From Bacillus sp. AFS059628 (lineage in GTDB: Bacteria > Bacillota > Bacilli > Bacillales > Bacillaceae_G): DNA of 36,070 nt. The stretch covers positions 1 through 36,070 of the forward strand of contig NZ_NVEC01000092.1 in the NCBI RefSeq assembly GCF_002571225.1. The letters are read 5' to 3'. Positions 8,139 to 16,438 of the stretch are shown in pieces (the first letter of the stretch is position 1; every line of letters starts with the position of its first letter). Both the position numbers and the translations under genes were made by a program. The notes below the pieces were generated by a model. That model had not been told where the DNA came from and ran no database searches. It worked only from the letters and a program-made list of their open reading frames with translations.

Positions 8139-8438
8139 CTATGTGCTAATTAATTTTTTTCTAGAAAAAGCGTCTTTTATTACACTTGTTAATACATTTA
8201 GGAATAGTAAAATAGCCATAACTACCGTTAATACGTTAAATTGCTTTGTTTTATAAGGAGCGAATCATTCCGTAAAGAACTCTGCATTAACGAGACGCTC
8301 CCCAACTCCTCCTTCCTTGAAGTTCGGTATCCACGAATTCATATCAAGGACGATAAAAATTAGTTGCATAACGAAAAATGCTCCAAGAGTTTTCAGCCAA
8401 TTTCGTATTCGAATAGGATGCCCTTTTTTTGATGTCAT
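8139..8438 (-). pseudogene. YfzA-like two-TM membrane protein interrupted by a TGA stop
   Basis: From ATG 8438, with AGGAGG nine bases upstream, the frame reads MTSKKGHPIRIRNWLKTLGA and continues as a hydrophobic segment. It hits TGA at 8265-8267 (codon 58), then stays open in the same frame for 41 more codons (FAPYKTKQF, then a second membrane segment) to TAG 8139-8141. Without the TGA the product would be 99 residues with two membrane segments, which fits the small Bacillus YfzA-like family. A TGG-to-TGA change is the simplest explanation; sequencing error is the alternative. The family name is from memory of the motif; the interruption is seen directly. Confidence 0.7.
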
Positions 8439-8467
8439 TTAAATGATCCTCCTTTTAGAACTTGCTA

Positions 8468-9085
8468 TTAAAGAGCCTTGTTCTGATAGATACGAATAGA
8501 TAATATCCATGAAACCCCATAGCACCCTACTGCAATGACAGCAAATATAAGAAATAATTTCAAATCTGAAATCTCTTTTAAAAAAGTCAGTACGCCATTA
8601 GCATATTTATTTAATAAATATGGAGTATTTCGCATTAAATATATAACTCCAATAGATAAAAATATAAAAACTGGTACAAGTGTTTTCACTTTAAATGCAA
8701 CAAAAAATGGGATGTAAAATGCAGTAATCAACATGACTACCAAGAAGCCTAGGATGTAACTTTCTAAGGAAAGCTGAAATTCCATGCTGTCTAAAACGAA
8801 ATATTTTCCAATCAAACAAAATGGAATGATTACTATTGTAAAAAATAAGGTTCCAACGTATTTTGAACTAATAATTTCCTTCCTAGTATACGGTAATGAG
8901 TTTACTAAAATATTAGCATTATCTTTATCATCAGATTGATATGTGTTAATTACAAAAACGGCACTACAAATGATTATGACATATGCTACATCCATGCCGG
9001 CCCACAAATAGGTAACTAAAAATAAGAGATAAGCAGGTAAAAAGTTTTTTTGTAAAATCAAATCCTTTTTAATTAAATTAAGCAT
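8468..9085 (-). CDS. ABC-2 type transporter permease
   Basis: The 205-residue protein has six hydrophobic segments and the N-terminal LIKKDLILQKN motif typical of ABC-2 permeases of the ABC2_membrane_5 type, with the coupling-type sequence LPYTRKEIISSKYVG. Its ATG overlaps the end of the ATPase gene by 13 bases, so the two are translationally coupled. With the GntR regulator it forms a YtrA/BcrA-like export operon. The substrate is unknown; related systems respond to cell-wall-active peptides. Confidence 0.88.
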   Translation of the reverse strand: MLNLIKKDLILQKNFLPAYLLFLVTYLWAGMDVAYVIIICSAVFVINTYQSDDKDNANILVNSLPYTRKEIISSKYVGTLFFTIVIIPFCLIGKYFVLDSMEFQLSLESYILGFLVVMLITAFYIPFFVAFKVKTLVPVFIFLSIGVIYLMRNTPYLLNKYANGVLTFLKEISDLKLFLIFAVIAVGCYGVSWILSIRIYQNKAL

Positions 9086-9945
9086 CTTGACTCCCCCTTT
9101 TTCATGAAATACATAATATCCTCTAAACTTGGTTTTTCAATCACCACTTCTTTATTAAATAAAGTTTCGATAGAATTTACATTTTCAATCAATCCCTCGA
9201 AACCTGTATTTGCCTTACATACAGATATAAATTCACGCTCAGTTTCAAAATCTAACATATCTAGTGGTCCTTTGACCAAAATATAATCTTCTGCAATGGC
9301 ATAAATATCTTTTGTAAAAATATGCTTCCCATTCTGAATAAATGTAATATAATCGGCAATGCGGTCTAAATCCGTTGTAATATGAGATGAGAAAAAGATA
9401 GTTTTCTCACCATCCTGCATAATATTTTGTAAAACATCCAATAATTCTCTTCTAAATACCGGATCGAGTCCGGAAGTAGGCTCATCCATAATAATTAGTT
9501 CAGCATGATGTGAAAGGGCAATTGCAAGAGAGGCTTTCATTTTCATTCCTTTGGAGAATGTTTTCATTTTTTTATTTAATGGTAATTCGAACAGATCTTT
9601 ATAATATGTAAATTGGTTAAAATCCCATTTTTTATAAGCAGGCGCAATAATTTTAGTAATTTCCTTTAATGTGAGTTCATCATAAAACACATTATCGTCA
9701 TAAACGAAACCAATTCTTTCTTTAATTCGCTTCGCATCAGTTAAATAGTTCATGCCAAATAAGGAGACATTTCCACTATCCGGGTTCATTAAATTCATAA
9801 TCATTTTAATCGTTGTAGATTTACCTGATCCATTTCCCCCAATAAAACCCGTAACAAATCCTTTTTTTACTTCCATCGAAAAATTTTTAATTTGAAATCC
9901 TTTAAAAGATTTACTAACATTTTGAAGTTCTATTACGTTTTCCAA
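9073..9945 (-). CDS. ABC transporter ATP-binding protein
   Basis: This 290-residue ATPase has Walker A GGNGSGKST (residues 36-44), the signature region FSKGMKMKASLAIAL, Walker B LIIMDEPTSGLD and the H-loop SSHITTDLDR. The signature FSKGM departs from LSGGQ in the way seen in YtrB/BcrA-type ATPases. The start is TTG at 9945 with AGGAGG seven bases upstream, inside the end of the GntR gene (13-base overlap). It powers the downstream permease. Confidence 0.95.
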   Translation of the reverse strand: MENVIELQNVSKSFKGFQIKNFSMEVKKGFVTGFIGGNGSGKSTTIKMIMNLMNPDSGNVSLFGMNYLTDAKRIKERIGFVYDDNVFYDELTLKEITKIIAPAYKKWDFNQFTYYKDLFELPLNKKMKTFSKGMKMKASLAIALSHHAELIIMDEPTSGLDPVFRRELLDVLQNIMQDGEKTIFFSSHITTDLDRIADYITFIQNGKHIFTKDIYAIAEDYILVKGPLDMLDFETEREFISVCKANTGFEGLIENVNSIETLFNKEVVIEKPSLEDIMYFMKKGESRCLI

Positions 9946-10322
9946 GAGTTTTCCTCCTCGTATAAAATTGTAAGCATTTCTTTTAGATCATTTAAAGAAA
10001 CATCCATTTGTTTAGCATTTTGAATCGCTTCACACAACTTTTCTTCAACTGTCTTTAATTTTTTTTCTTTCATAGTTTCAATGTTTTGTTCTGCTACAAA
10101 GGACCCCCTTCCGACAATTGAATAAATAAAACCGTCTTTTTCCAGTTCTTCATATGCTCTTTTCGTTGTAATAATACTTACTCTTAAATCTTTTGCTAAC
10201 TGACGCATTGAAGGAAGAGCATCTCCTTGCTTTAAATCACCTAGTAAAATAAGTTTTTTTATTTGGACACCAATTTGTTCATAAATAGGTTCCTTTGAAG
10301 TGTTCGTAATAACGATTTGCAT
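9933..10322 (-). CDS. GntR family (YtrA subfamily) transcriptional regulator
   Basis: The 129-residue protein has an N-terminal winged helix (PIYEQIGVQIKKLILLGDLKQGD, then SMRQLAKDLRVSIITTKRAYEELEKDGFI and GRGSFV) and only a short C-terminal helical tail, which defines the YtrA subfamily. These repressors usually sit at the head of an ABC transporter operon, as here. A perfect 12-bp-arm palindrome immediately upstream is its likely operator. Confidence 0.93.
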   Translation of the reverse strand: MQIVITNTSKEPIYEQIGVQIKKLILLGDLKQGDALPSMRQLAKDLRVSIITTKRAYEELEKDGFIYSIVGRGSFVAEQNIETMKEKKLKTVEEKLCEAIQNAKQMDVSLNDLKEMLTILYEEENSWKT

Positions 10323-10342
10323 GCAAGTACCTCTTTTTGAAA

Positions 10343-10371
10343 ATATTGTATATATACTTTATATACAATAT
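10343..10371. promoter_or_regulatory. Operator palindrome upstream of the GntR gene
   Basis: ATATTGTATATA (10343-10354) and TATATACAATAT (10360-10371) are perfect inverted arms around TACTT. The site lies about 20 bases before the GntR start, where an autorepressor would act. Confidence 0.7.
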
Positions 10372-10485
10372 ATACTATCGTACATTGTAAATCAACAGAA
10401 AATTTCCAAAATATAGCCACAAACACAATCTAATAATAAATGTAATTCATACAACTTATTTATACGGGTCTTCCTCGTATTTGCT

Positions 10486-10658
10486 CGATTTTGAGGTGGA
10501 GGTCTTACTGCTATCTAATGCGGTATAAAGACTACGTTGTGTTTTACGGAGAAATTGGCACAGCTGGTAGTGTGAAAGCAAAAGAGTTTGAAACAGAAGA
10601 ACAATCTGAGGAAGTTGATATCAAGTTAGACTGGAATGAAGATGACGAAGAAGGATAA
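10486..10658 (+). pseudogene. WGR-domain gene remnant
   Basis: The frame ending at TAA 10656-10658 reads YKDYVVFYGEIGTAGSVKAK, then EFETEEQ and an acidic tail. This is the core of a WGR domain (W-G-R-x-G-t-x-G-x-x-x-x-K-x-F type). One frame over, the preceding bases read EVEVLLLSNA directly up to that point, so the reading frame shifts near 10522. The nearest ATG (10518) would give 46 residues but has no well-placed ribosome binding site. I read it as a decayed fragment. WGR proteins are DNA- or nucleotide-binding modules. Confidence 0.5.
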
Positions 10659-10728
10659 AAAAGATGTTTCCTAAGTTATGGGACATGTATGGGGAAGAAT
10701 CGATAGTGTGATAGATTTGTTAATTGCC

Positions 10729-10764
10729 AAAAACGCCTTGTTTCTTTCGTAACAAGGCGTTTTT
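10729..10764 (+). terminator. Rho-independent terminator
   Basis: AAAAACGCCTTGTT and AACAAGGCGTTTTT form a perfect 14-bp stem with an 8-base loop, ending in Ts. It follows the WGR remnant on the plus strand and could also serve the minus strand. Confidence 0.85.
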
Positions 10765-10777
10765 CATGATACTATGT

Positions 10778-10879
10778 TTAAATTGTTATCTTCCCACTTT
10801 CCCACCACTTCATGAAATTTTCTAACGAAGGAGCAACCCAAGTTCTACTATCATTTTCATGATTCCATCTTATGTGCAA
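10778..10879 (-). pseudogene. C-terminal remnant of an SMI1/KNR4-like (SUKH) protein
   Basis: The minus strand encodes RWNHENDSRTWVAPSLENFM followed by KWWESGKITI and a TAA stop at 10778. This pattern (W-x-H-E, then V-A-x-S-x-E-x-F) resembles the last part of SMI1/KNR4 family immunity-type proteins. A TGA lies just upstream in frame, and no start or ribosome binding site is present. It is a short fragment, so family assignment is tentative. Confidence 0.4.
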
Positions 10880-10908
10880 TCAAGTATATTCAAAGGACTC
10901 ATATAAAT

Positions 10909-11934
10909 TTATTGATACCACTTTTCTAACAAATCTTTCTCCCTCTCCCCTGAAATACCTGCTTTTAATTCCCATTCATCCACACTCTTCATCCACTCAT
11001 ACACATCTGTAACTGTATGTTCTAACCTTCTAAAAGTAAGTCCTTCTTTAACAGCTCTCTCAATACTAATAGAAAAACCACCTTTCCACGGCTTCGTCTC
11101 ACCTTCTAATGAAAAAGTTTCAGGAAGCCATAAAGGCATCTCTGTCCAAGGCTGCACTTTATGTTCATTCATAAACGATTCATCTACCCAAACGAATGCA
11201 GCATCACTATTCGTAACCTTTTTACACGTATTTAATAGCTCTTCCATCGTCAATTCATAGTTCGGACCTGTTACATTGAATGTACCTGCTTTATTGTTTT
11301 CTGCCATGTTTAATCCCCAGTTTGCGACGTCTTTTATATCAACTACCTGCACTGGACGGTCTTTTCTTCCTGGAACTAACACTTCTCCTCCCTTTGCTAC
11401 ACGCCCAATCCAGTATGGAAGTCGATCTGTATAATCAAACATCCCTGAAAGGAGCCCTGCTCTTACATGTAAAACACACCCCGGCCAATACTTCTCTGCT
11501 TCTTTTTCACACAATACTTTCAGCGCACCGTAATACTCATAAGGAGAAACTTCACCATTCTCCACATCCTTTATTTGATCACCCGTTGGTTCGGGTTGTA
11601 ATATATAATTTTCTTTTATATGATGCGGAATCCAATCTTTGTATACGGAAAGACTTGAAATGAATATATAATGCTTTATATTATCCCGTAACACTTCTCC
11701 AACATTTCTAATGTGATGCGGAGAAAATCCACACGTGTCGACTACCGCATCCCATTTGCGATTTACTAAACTTGAAACATCATCATTTCTGTCACCGATT
11801 AACTGCTCTACTTTAGGAAAAATTTCTTTATTTGTTCCGCGATTAAATAATGTAATTTCATGCCCTCTTTTTAAAGCCTCTTCTACAAAAGCTCTTCCTA
11901 AAAATCGCGTACCACCTAGAATTAAAATTTTCAT
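10909..11934 (-). CDS. NAD-dependent epimerase/dehydratase (extended SDR)
   Basis: The 341-residue protein begins with the Rossmann motif ILGGTRFLGRAFVEEAL, has D-T-C-G-F and I-F-I-S-S-L-S-V-Y strands, and the catalytic pair in YYGALK. The substrate-binding C-terminal half contains PVQVVDIKDVANW and GTFNVTGPNYELTMEELL. It belongs to the extended short-chain dehydrogenase group close to UDP-sugar epimerases and plant-type RNA-binding SDR homologues. ATG 11934 follows GGGGGAGA. The substrate is unknown and it stands alone. Confidence 0.92.
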   Translation of the reverse strand: MKILILGGTRFLGRAFVEEALKRGHEITLFNRGTNKEIFPKVEQLIGDRNDDVSSLVNRKWDAVVDTCGFSPHHIRNVGEVLRDNIKHYIFISSLSVYKDWIPHHIKENYILQPEPTGDQIKDVENGEVSPYEYYGALKVLCEKEAEKYWPGCVLHVRAGLLSGMFDYTDRLPYWIGRVAKGGEVLVPGRKDRPVQVVDIKDVANWGLNMAENNKAGTFNVTGPNYELTMEELLNTCKKVTNSDAAFVWVDESFMNEHKVQPWTEMPLWLPETFSLEGETKPWKGGFSISIERAVKEGLTFRRLEHTVTDVYEWMKSVDEWELKAGISGEREKDLLEKWYQ

Positions 11935-12112
11935 TGTTCTCCCCCATTCGTGATTGAAAATCCTTTCTTTTGTTAAACGATTTTTTGTTGTGAAAAGTTA
12001 CGGGGTTAGTCTAACTTTTTCTACAAGTTCAACATATGTAATTTCCATTTCATATATAATTAAAATATCGGATATTTGATTAATCACTTATACATGTAAG
12101 TAGGTGAACAAT

Positions 12113-12859
12113 ATGAATAGAAACATAGTTTATCATTCAACATTATGTATGTATTGCCTCACATCGCTTGTATATATCATCTTACTGAACATAGAAAATG
12201 GTCGCAATTATTTAGGGTTTACGATGGTTGTTCCGCTTTTAGCTGTTATTTTATATCAGAAATTATATAAGAAACAAAAAATAGTTCATACATTTGGAAT
12301 TTCACGTCCAAAAATAAGAACTTTGATTTTCTCCATTTTATTCCCAATACTTCTAGGGCTATGTCTGCATTTCTATTTTTATATTTATAATATAAAATTC
12401 TTATTTAATCATTGTAATGAATTAGGATTTCTCCTACTCATTGGTCTTACAATTGCTGCTTTGTCTGCATTTTTAGAAGAAATCATATGGCGTGGAAATT
12501 TCCATTACCATTTCCGAAAAAAATATTCATTAAAACAAACAGCAATCATTACTGCATCGCTCTGGTCTTTATGGCATTTACCAGTATCAATCTTTTATAA
12601 AAATTATGAGTTTCAGCTTGTAGGAATATTAAGCTATCTCTCTTTATTATTTATATTATCTATAATTTTGACGTATACAAGAGAGTATAGCCATTCTGTG
12701 ATAACACCTGCAATTTTACATGGCATGTTCAATGTATTTTATTTAACAGATGGAGTAGAAACAAGATGGGCTATTAGCCTAATGGAATTAATTAAATTTA
12801 TCTTGCTAGTAATTGTGTTTGGCATGATGTATCTAATACATCAAAAAGTTGAAAAATAG
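12113..12859 (+). CDS. CPBP family intramembrane metalloprotease
   Basis: This 248-residue membrane protein has about seven or eight hydrophobic segments and the three CPBP/Abi motifs: FLEEIIWRG (E-E-x-x-x-R type), SLWHLPVS and ILHGMFNVFY. Members are Rce1-like intramembrane proteases; several bacterial ones protect against peptides or phage. The ATG at 12113 follows AGGTGA by 6 bases; a GTG nine bases earlier would lie within that site. It is flanked by divergent and convergent genes, so it is monocistronic. Confidence 0.9.
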   Translation: MNRNIVYHSTLCMYCLTSLVYIILLNIENGRNYLGFTMVVPLLAVILYQKLYKKQKIVHTFGISRPKIRTLIFSILFPILLGLCLHFYFYIYNIKFLFNHCNELGFLLLIGLTIAALSAFLEEIIWRGNFHYHFRKKYSLKQTAIITASLWSLWHLPVSIFYKNYEFQLVGILSYLSLLFILSIILTYTREYSHSVITPAILHGMFNVFYLTDGVETRWAISLMELIKFILLVIVFGMMYLIHQKVEK

Positions 12860-12913
12860 TTAACAATAAAAAACATTTCATTTTTATGTATCTTAATAAT
12901 TAGCTCATTAAGT

Positions 12914-12957
12914 ACTTCAACCCCTATTCGATAATCGTATAGGGGTTGAAGTTTTAT
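12914..12957 (+). terminator. Terminator of the CPBP gene
   Basis: ACTTCAACCCCTA and TAGGGGTTGAAGT form a perfect 13-bp stem with a T-run on the plus strand. Confidence 0.85.
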
Positions 12958-13061
12958 AATTTTAGTTGCACAACTTGGTTAATACAGCACTTTTTTCTAT
13001 CATAGAGAATAAAACAAGTTTAACTAAACCTTTCATTCTTATTTTTATAAAAATAACCATA

Positions 13062-14003
13062 TTAATCTTTTAAATAAGGAAGTATGAATTCTTTAATTAA
13101 CTTCCATCTATCCCCTGCATTCGGTATGACTTCAGAAGCGATCGCCACCACTAGCTCCTTCTCTGGTACGCAGCAAATCACATTCCCACCATCGCCCATT
13201 GCACAGTATGAAAAGATTCCAGCCTCTTCTCGTAACCACCATAAGTAACCATATTGATTTTGGTTCATTTCTGTCGATTCTTTTATCCATGATTTTGATA
13301 GTATTTGTTTTCCATTATAAATACCTTCATTCAAATACAGCTGTCCAAACTTAGCCATATCTTTAACTGTTAACGTTAGTCCCCAGCCGCCCGTCGAAAT
13401 ACCATTTGGATCATGAACCCATCCCTTTACATCTTTTCCGAATAAGTCATCAAATCCAAATGCTTTCATATTGTAGTTTGAAATTTCTCTCATGCCGAGT
13501 GGTTGAAATAAGTGTTCATTCGCAAATTCACGGGCACTTTTTCTTGTTGCGCTCGTTATGATTGCTGATAGTAAATGAGCTCCTGCAGATGAATATTTAA
13601 AAGATCCAATTTCTCCGCCTTGTCCAATCCTATTCAATGTATACTTTACCCAATCCTCTTGTGTACATAGTTCTTCTAACGGTTCCTGCCAGTCTACGAA
13701 AGGATGTGGAGCTGTCATCGTAAGAAGATGCCCTACTGTTATTTCAGGTGAATGAACGTTATATTCCGGGAAAAATTCTATTACTTTTTGATCAATACTT
13801 TGTATATACCCCTTATCTACACATAGTCCAATTAAGGCAGAAATAATCGTTTTTGTGACTGATGCTATATGAAATGCATCATCTGGACCGTGACCGTTAT
13901 AATATTTTTCAAAAATAACATTACCTCTCTGCACTACTAACATACCATTAATATTTTTGTATTCTTCTTTTATAATCTGATCTAACTTTTCAGCAGTTTT
14001 CAT
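13062..14003 (-). CDS. Serine hydrolase, beta-lactamase / CubicO family
   Basis: The 313-residue protein has the S-x-x-K motif ASVTKT (Ser48-Lys51), the Tyr motif KYSSAGAHL (Tyr137), and STGGWGLTLTVKDMAKFGQL typical of class C-like serine hydrolases. There is no signal peptide, so it is cytoplasmic and more likely an esterase or peptidase than a true beta-lactamase. AAAGGGGAA lies ahead of the ATG. It follows the AraC-type regulator gene by 24 bases and is probably controlled by it. Confidence 0.92.
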   Translation of the reverse strand: MKTAEKLDQIIKEEYKNINGMLVVQRGNVIFEKYYNGHGPDDAFHIASVTKTIISALIGLCVDKGYIQSIDQKVIEFFPEYNVHSPEITVGHLLTMTAPHPFVDWQEPLEELCTQEDWVKYTLNRIGQGGEIGSFKYSSAGAHLLSAIITSATRKSAREFANEHLFQPLGMREISNYNMKAFGFDDLFGKDVKGWVHDPNGISTGGWGLTLTVKDMAKFGQLYLNEGIYNGKQILSKSWIKESTEMNQNQYGYLWWLREEAGIFSYCAMGDGGNVICCVPEKELVVAIASEVIPNAGDRWKLIKEFILPYLKD

Positions 14004-14027
14004 TAATCATTCCCCTTTAACCCATGA

Positions 14028-14918
14028 TTAAAAAGGTTCGATAGGTACATATATATCAACTATATGTTTATTTTCCGGGTGCTGCCTTGGGTCATTTTTA
14101 TACATTTCAAAAGGATATGAATCTCTCGGCTTATATCCGCTATTGGGAAGCCACTCACCGTATAAGAAATCCCATGCTCCTTTATATTCATCTTGGAATA
14201 TTTCAAAATGACCTACCGCATACTTTCCAGAAGGTGTAACCATTATTCCGATGTCGCTCGTTTCTACTGCGGACTCATTCGGAATTGTTATGCATAAACT
14301 AGTTCTTAAATGATTGCCCTCAGTAAATTCATGATGATCGTGGTAAATGGTTAATACTTTCGTATCCTCAAATACATAATAGTTTTCCTCCGCTGCGTAA
14401 TGAAATAATTTCTCTATCATTTTTAGAAAAGCTATCGTTAGCTCTTCATATGTACCGATATGCCTTATGTATGCAACGTGTATATCGTCCGCTGATACAA
14501 TTTCAACATTTCCTCGAACCTTCTTACATTCATTGTATTGAGAAGGTTCACCTACGTCTTTGCAATTCTTGCTATTATCGTTTCGATATTGCGACGGACT
14601 GACACCGTAATAATTTTTAAATGTACGGGAGAAAACTGCTGAATCTGTGAATCCGAAGTGGTACGCAATATCTGTAATTGTCATATCTGTGCGATATGTA
14701 AGTAGATGTGTTGCCCTTTCTAACTTCAATCGGTTTACATACCGTGATAATGGCTCGTCTACTATACCTTTAAAAATACGATGAAAATGAAACTTTGAAA
14801 ATCCTGCTACACCCGCTAGCTTTTCAATTGAAAGTGGATCATCTATGTGTAATTCTATATAATCTTGCACTTTATAAATGCGGCGTAAGTATTCATTTCT
14901 ACTTTGTTTACTCTCCAT
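14028..14918 (-). CDS. AraC family regulator with GyrI-like effector domain
   Basis: The 296-residue protein starts with two AraC helix-turn-helix units (LSIEKLAGVAGFSKFHFHRI and MTITDIAYHFGFTDSAVFSR, ending in YYGVSPSQYR) and continues as a GyrI/AraC_E_bind domain with HVAYIRHIGTYEEL, GKYAVGHFEIF and a final DIYVPI. This is the Rob/SoxS-like architecture in which the C-terminal half binds small molecules. It is the first gene of a two-gene unit with the serine hydrolase. Confidence 0.95.
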   Translation of the reverse strand: MESKQSRNEYLRRIYKVQDYIELHIDDPLSIEKLAGVAGFSKFHFHRIFKGIVDEPLSRYVNRLKLERATHLLTYRTDMTITDIAYHFGFTDSAVFSRTFKNYYGVSPSQYRNDNSKNCKDVGEPSQYNECKKVRGNVEIVSADDIHVAYIRHIGTYEELTIAFLKMIEKLFHYAAEENYYVFEDTKVLTIYHDHHEFTEGNHLRTSLCITIPNESAVETSDIGIMVTPSGKYAVGHFEIFQDEYKGAWDFLYGEWLPNSGYKPRDSYPFEMYKNDPRQHPENKHIVDIYVPIEPF

Positions 14919-14936
14919 ATTTTTATCTCCTCACAA

Positions 14937-14962
14937 CAAAAAGGCTAACGTTAAGCTAGCCT
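14937..14962 (-). terminator. Terminator of the GNAT gene
   Basis: AGGCTA and TAGCCT arms around a 9-base loop are followed on the minus strand by a run of Ts, directly after the GNAT stop codon. Confidence 0.6.
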
Positions 14963-14966
14963 ACTT

Positions 14967-15437
14967 TTATACATTTTTCAAAAATAATACTCTACTACCG
15001 CCGTTCCCATCATAATTTGTATGTACCGATACACCCTCTACCTCATCATCCCCAGCCTCAATTCGAAAACCGATTTCTTGATGAAACTGTATCGACTTTT
15101 TGTTAATTGGTGAAGTAATTGCTTTTACAATCTTACGATTATTTGCACGTGCAACATCAAAGAAGTAAGAATACAATGTCGATGCGATTCCTCTTCTTCT
15201 ATACTTCGGATTTACACCGATAAAGTGAACGTATGCTTCATCTTTATATGTTTGTGAAAAAAATCCACATAAGAAACCTAACGTTTCGCCATCCTCTTCA
15301 AGAATAAAACTTGTTTCTTGAAAGTGAACAAAAAACAATTTTGGCAACATAGCAGCCATATCTCTTCCGCCCCACCAATCATTTAAAACTGAATGAATCT
15401 TTACATAATCTTCCCCTTGGATGTTTCTTACTCGCAT
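14967..15437 (-). CDS. GNAT family N-acetyltransferase
   Basis: The 156-residue product starts MRVRNIQGEDY and has the GNAT fold. The acetyl-CoA loop is VNPKYRRRGIASTLY (R-x-x-G-x-A), with FLCGFFSQTYKDEAYVHFIG before it and NKKSIQFHQEIGF after it. The ATG at 15437 is preceded by AGGGAG; the longer frame to 15458 starts at a GTG without a site and overlaps the upstream gene. It lies 17 bases after the zinc-ribbon protein gene. The acceptor substrate is unknown. Confidence 0.92.
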   Translation of the reverse strand: MRVRNIQGEDYVKIHSVLNDWWGGRDMAAMLPKLFFVHFQETSFILEEDGETLGFLCGFFSQTYKDEAYVHFIGVNPKYRRRGIASTLYSYFFDVARANNRKIVKAITSPINKKSIQFHQEIGFRIEAGDDEVEGVSVHTNYDGNGGSRVLFLKNV

Positions 15438-15454
15438 ATGTTTCTCCCTCTCAC

Positions 15455-15856
15455 TCACTTTATTTTTTCATAAATTTTAATGACGGTTTCTACTAATAGA
15501 ATGAATACCCATATCCCGCAAAATACAAGAACAGACTGGAATATAGATCCAATAATAATTACACCAACTGCACCTGATCCTGAAATTGATACTTCCCCAA
15601 ATCCTGGATCATATATAAGCGATCCAGCAGAAAAAGCCATTAAAATTAATCCTATTAAATAAATTACACTCATTATTTTTAATATTTTTATAGAAAGATA
15701 CGAAGTTTTTTCTTGCTCCACTTGTGATAATTCGATCTCCTCGCTCTCAATTCCTTTTTGTAAACAGTCTTCACATAGAAATTCTTCCTTAATTTTTTTA
15801 CCACCGTGCATCGTACCTGTTATTTCTTTACATCTTGAACATTTTCGATTTATCAT
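15455..15856 (-). CDS. Small membrane protein with N-terminal zinc ribbon
   Basis: The 133-residue protein opens with CSRCKEITG and LCEDCLQKG, giving two C-x-x-C pairs about 20 residues apart that would bind zinc. Two membrane segments follow (about residues 55-75 and 92-125). I do not recognise a named family. It precedes the GNAT gene with a 17-base gap and is probably cotranscribed with it. Confidence 0.75.
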   Translation of the reverse strand: MINRKCSRCKEITGTMHGGKKIKEEFLCEDCLQKGIESEEIELSQVEQEKTSYLSIKILKIMSVIYLIGLILMAFSAGSLIYDPGFGEVSISGSGAVGVIIIGSIFQSVLVFCGIWVFILLVETVIKIYEKIK

Positions 15857-15952
15857 GGTGTTACCACTCCAATCTATTAAGATTATACTTATTCCACCCT
15901 TTATTTACCTTAATATTCCTTTTATGTATTTTATAGAGAAAGGTCGTGTTTT

Positions 15953-16405
15953 ATGATTTCAAAACTCACGTTTGGCTTGAAAAAATATACCGCTCATTAT
16001 GTATTAAGACCTAGTTGCTACGCAGTTATTTTTAACGATACTTGCTCAAAAGTAGCTATTATCGAAAAAGGAGACCGTTACTTTTTACCTGGTGGCGGTA
16101 TGGAAGGTAATGAAACAAAAGAAGAATGTTTGCACCGTGAACTACTAGAGGAATTAGGATGGGCAATTAAAATTAATCAGTATATCGGTAATGCGGCTCG
16201 ATATTTTTATGCAGAAAAGGAAGATACATATTATTTGAATGATGGTTTCTTTTATATTGTGAACATGGTGCAGAAACAAACTGAAAATTGTGAGGAGGAT
16301 CATGTTTTACGATGGGTGTCTCCTTTACTTGCTGTAGAACTTCTCCTTCATGATCATCAAAAATGGGCCGTTGAACAAGCACTTATATTAAGAAATAAAA
16401 AATGA
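15953..16405 (+). CDS. Nudix hydrolase
   Basis: The 150-residue protein has a complete Nudix box starting GGGMEGNETKEECLHREL and ending LEELGW, preceded by RYFLPGGG. It resembles the MutT/NUDT-type pyrophosphohydrolases acting on NDP-X compounds. AAAGG lies ten bases before the ATG. A terminator follows directly. It is divergent from the zinc-ribbon/GNAT unit. Confidence 0.92.
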   Translation: MISKLTFGLKKYTAHYVLRPSCYAVIFNDTCSKVAIIEKGDRYFLPGGGMEGNETKEECLHRELLEELGWAIKINQYIGNAARYFYAEKEDTYYLNDGFFYIVNMVQKQTENCEEDHVLRWVSPLLAVELLLHDHQKWAVEQALILRNKK

Positions 16406-16435
16406 TCTCCTTCTATATGAAAGAGATCATTTTTA
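16397..16435. terminator. Bidirectional terminator
   Basis: AAAAATGATCTC and GAGATCATTTTT form a 12-bp stem around a 13-base loop between the convergent Nudix and EamA genes. Confidence 0.85.
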
Positions 16436-16438
16436 CTG

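Noticed and set aside
13062-14003. True secreted beta-lactamase
   Set aside because: The S-x-x-K and Tyr motifs are present but there is no signal peptide, so a general serine hydrolase is the safer call.
14967-15458. GNAT protein starting at 15458
   Set aside because: The extra seven residues are encoded over the ribosome binding site and overlap the upstream gene; ATG 15437 is better placed.
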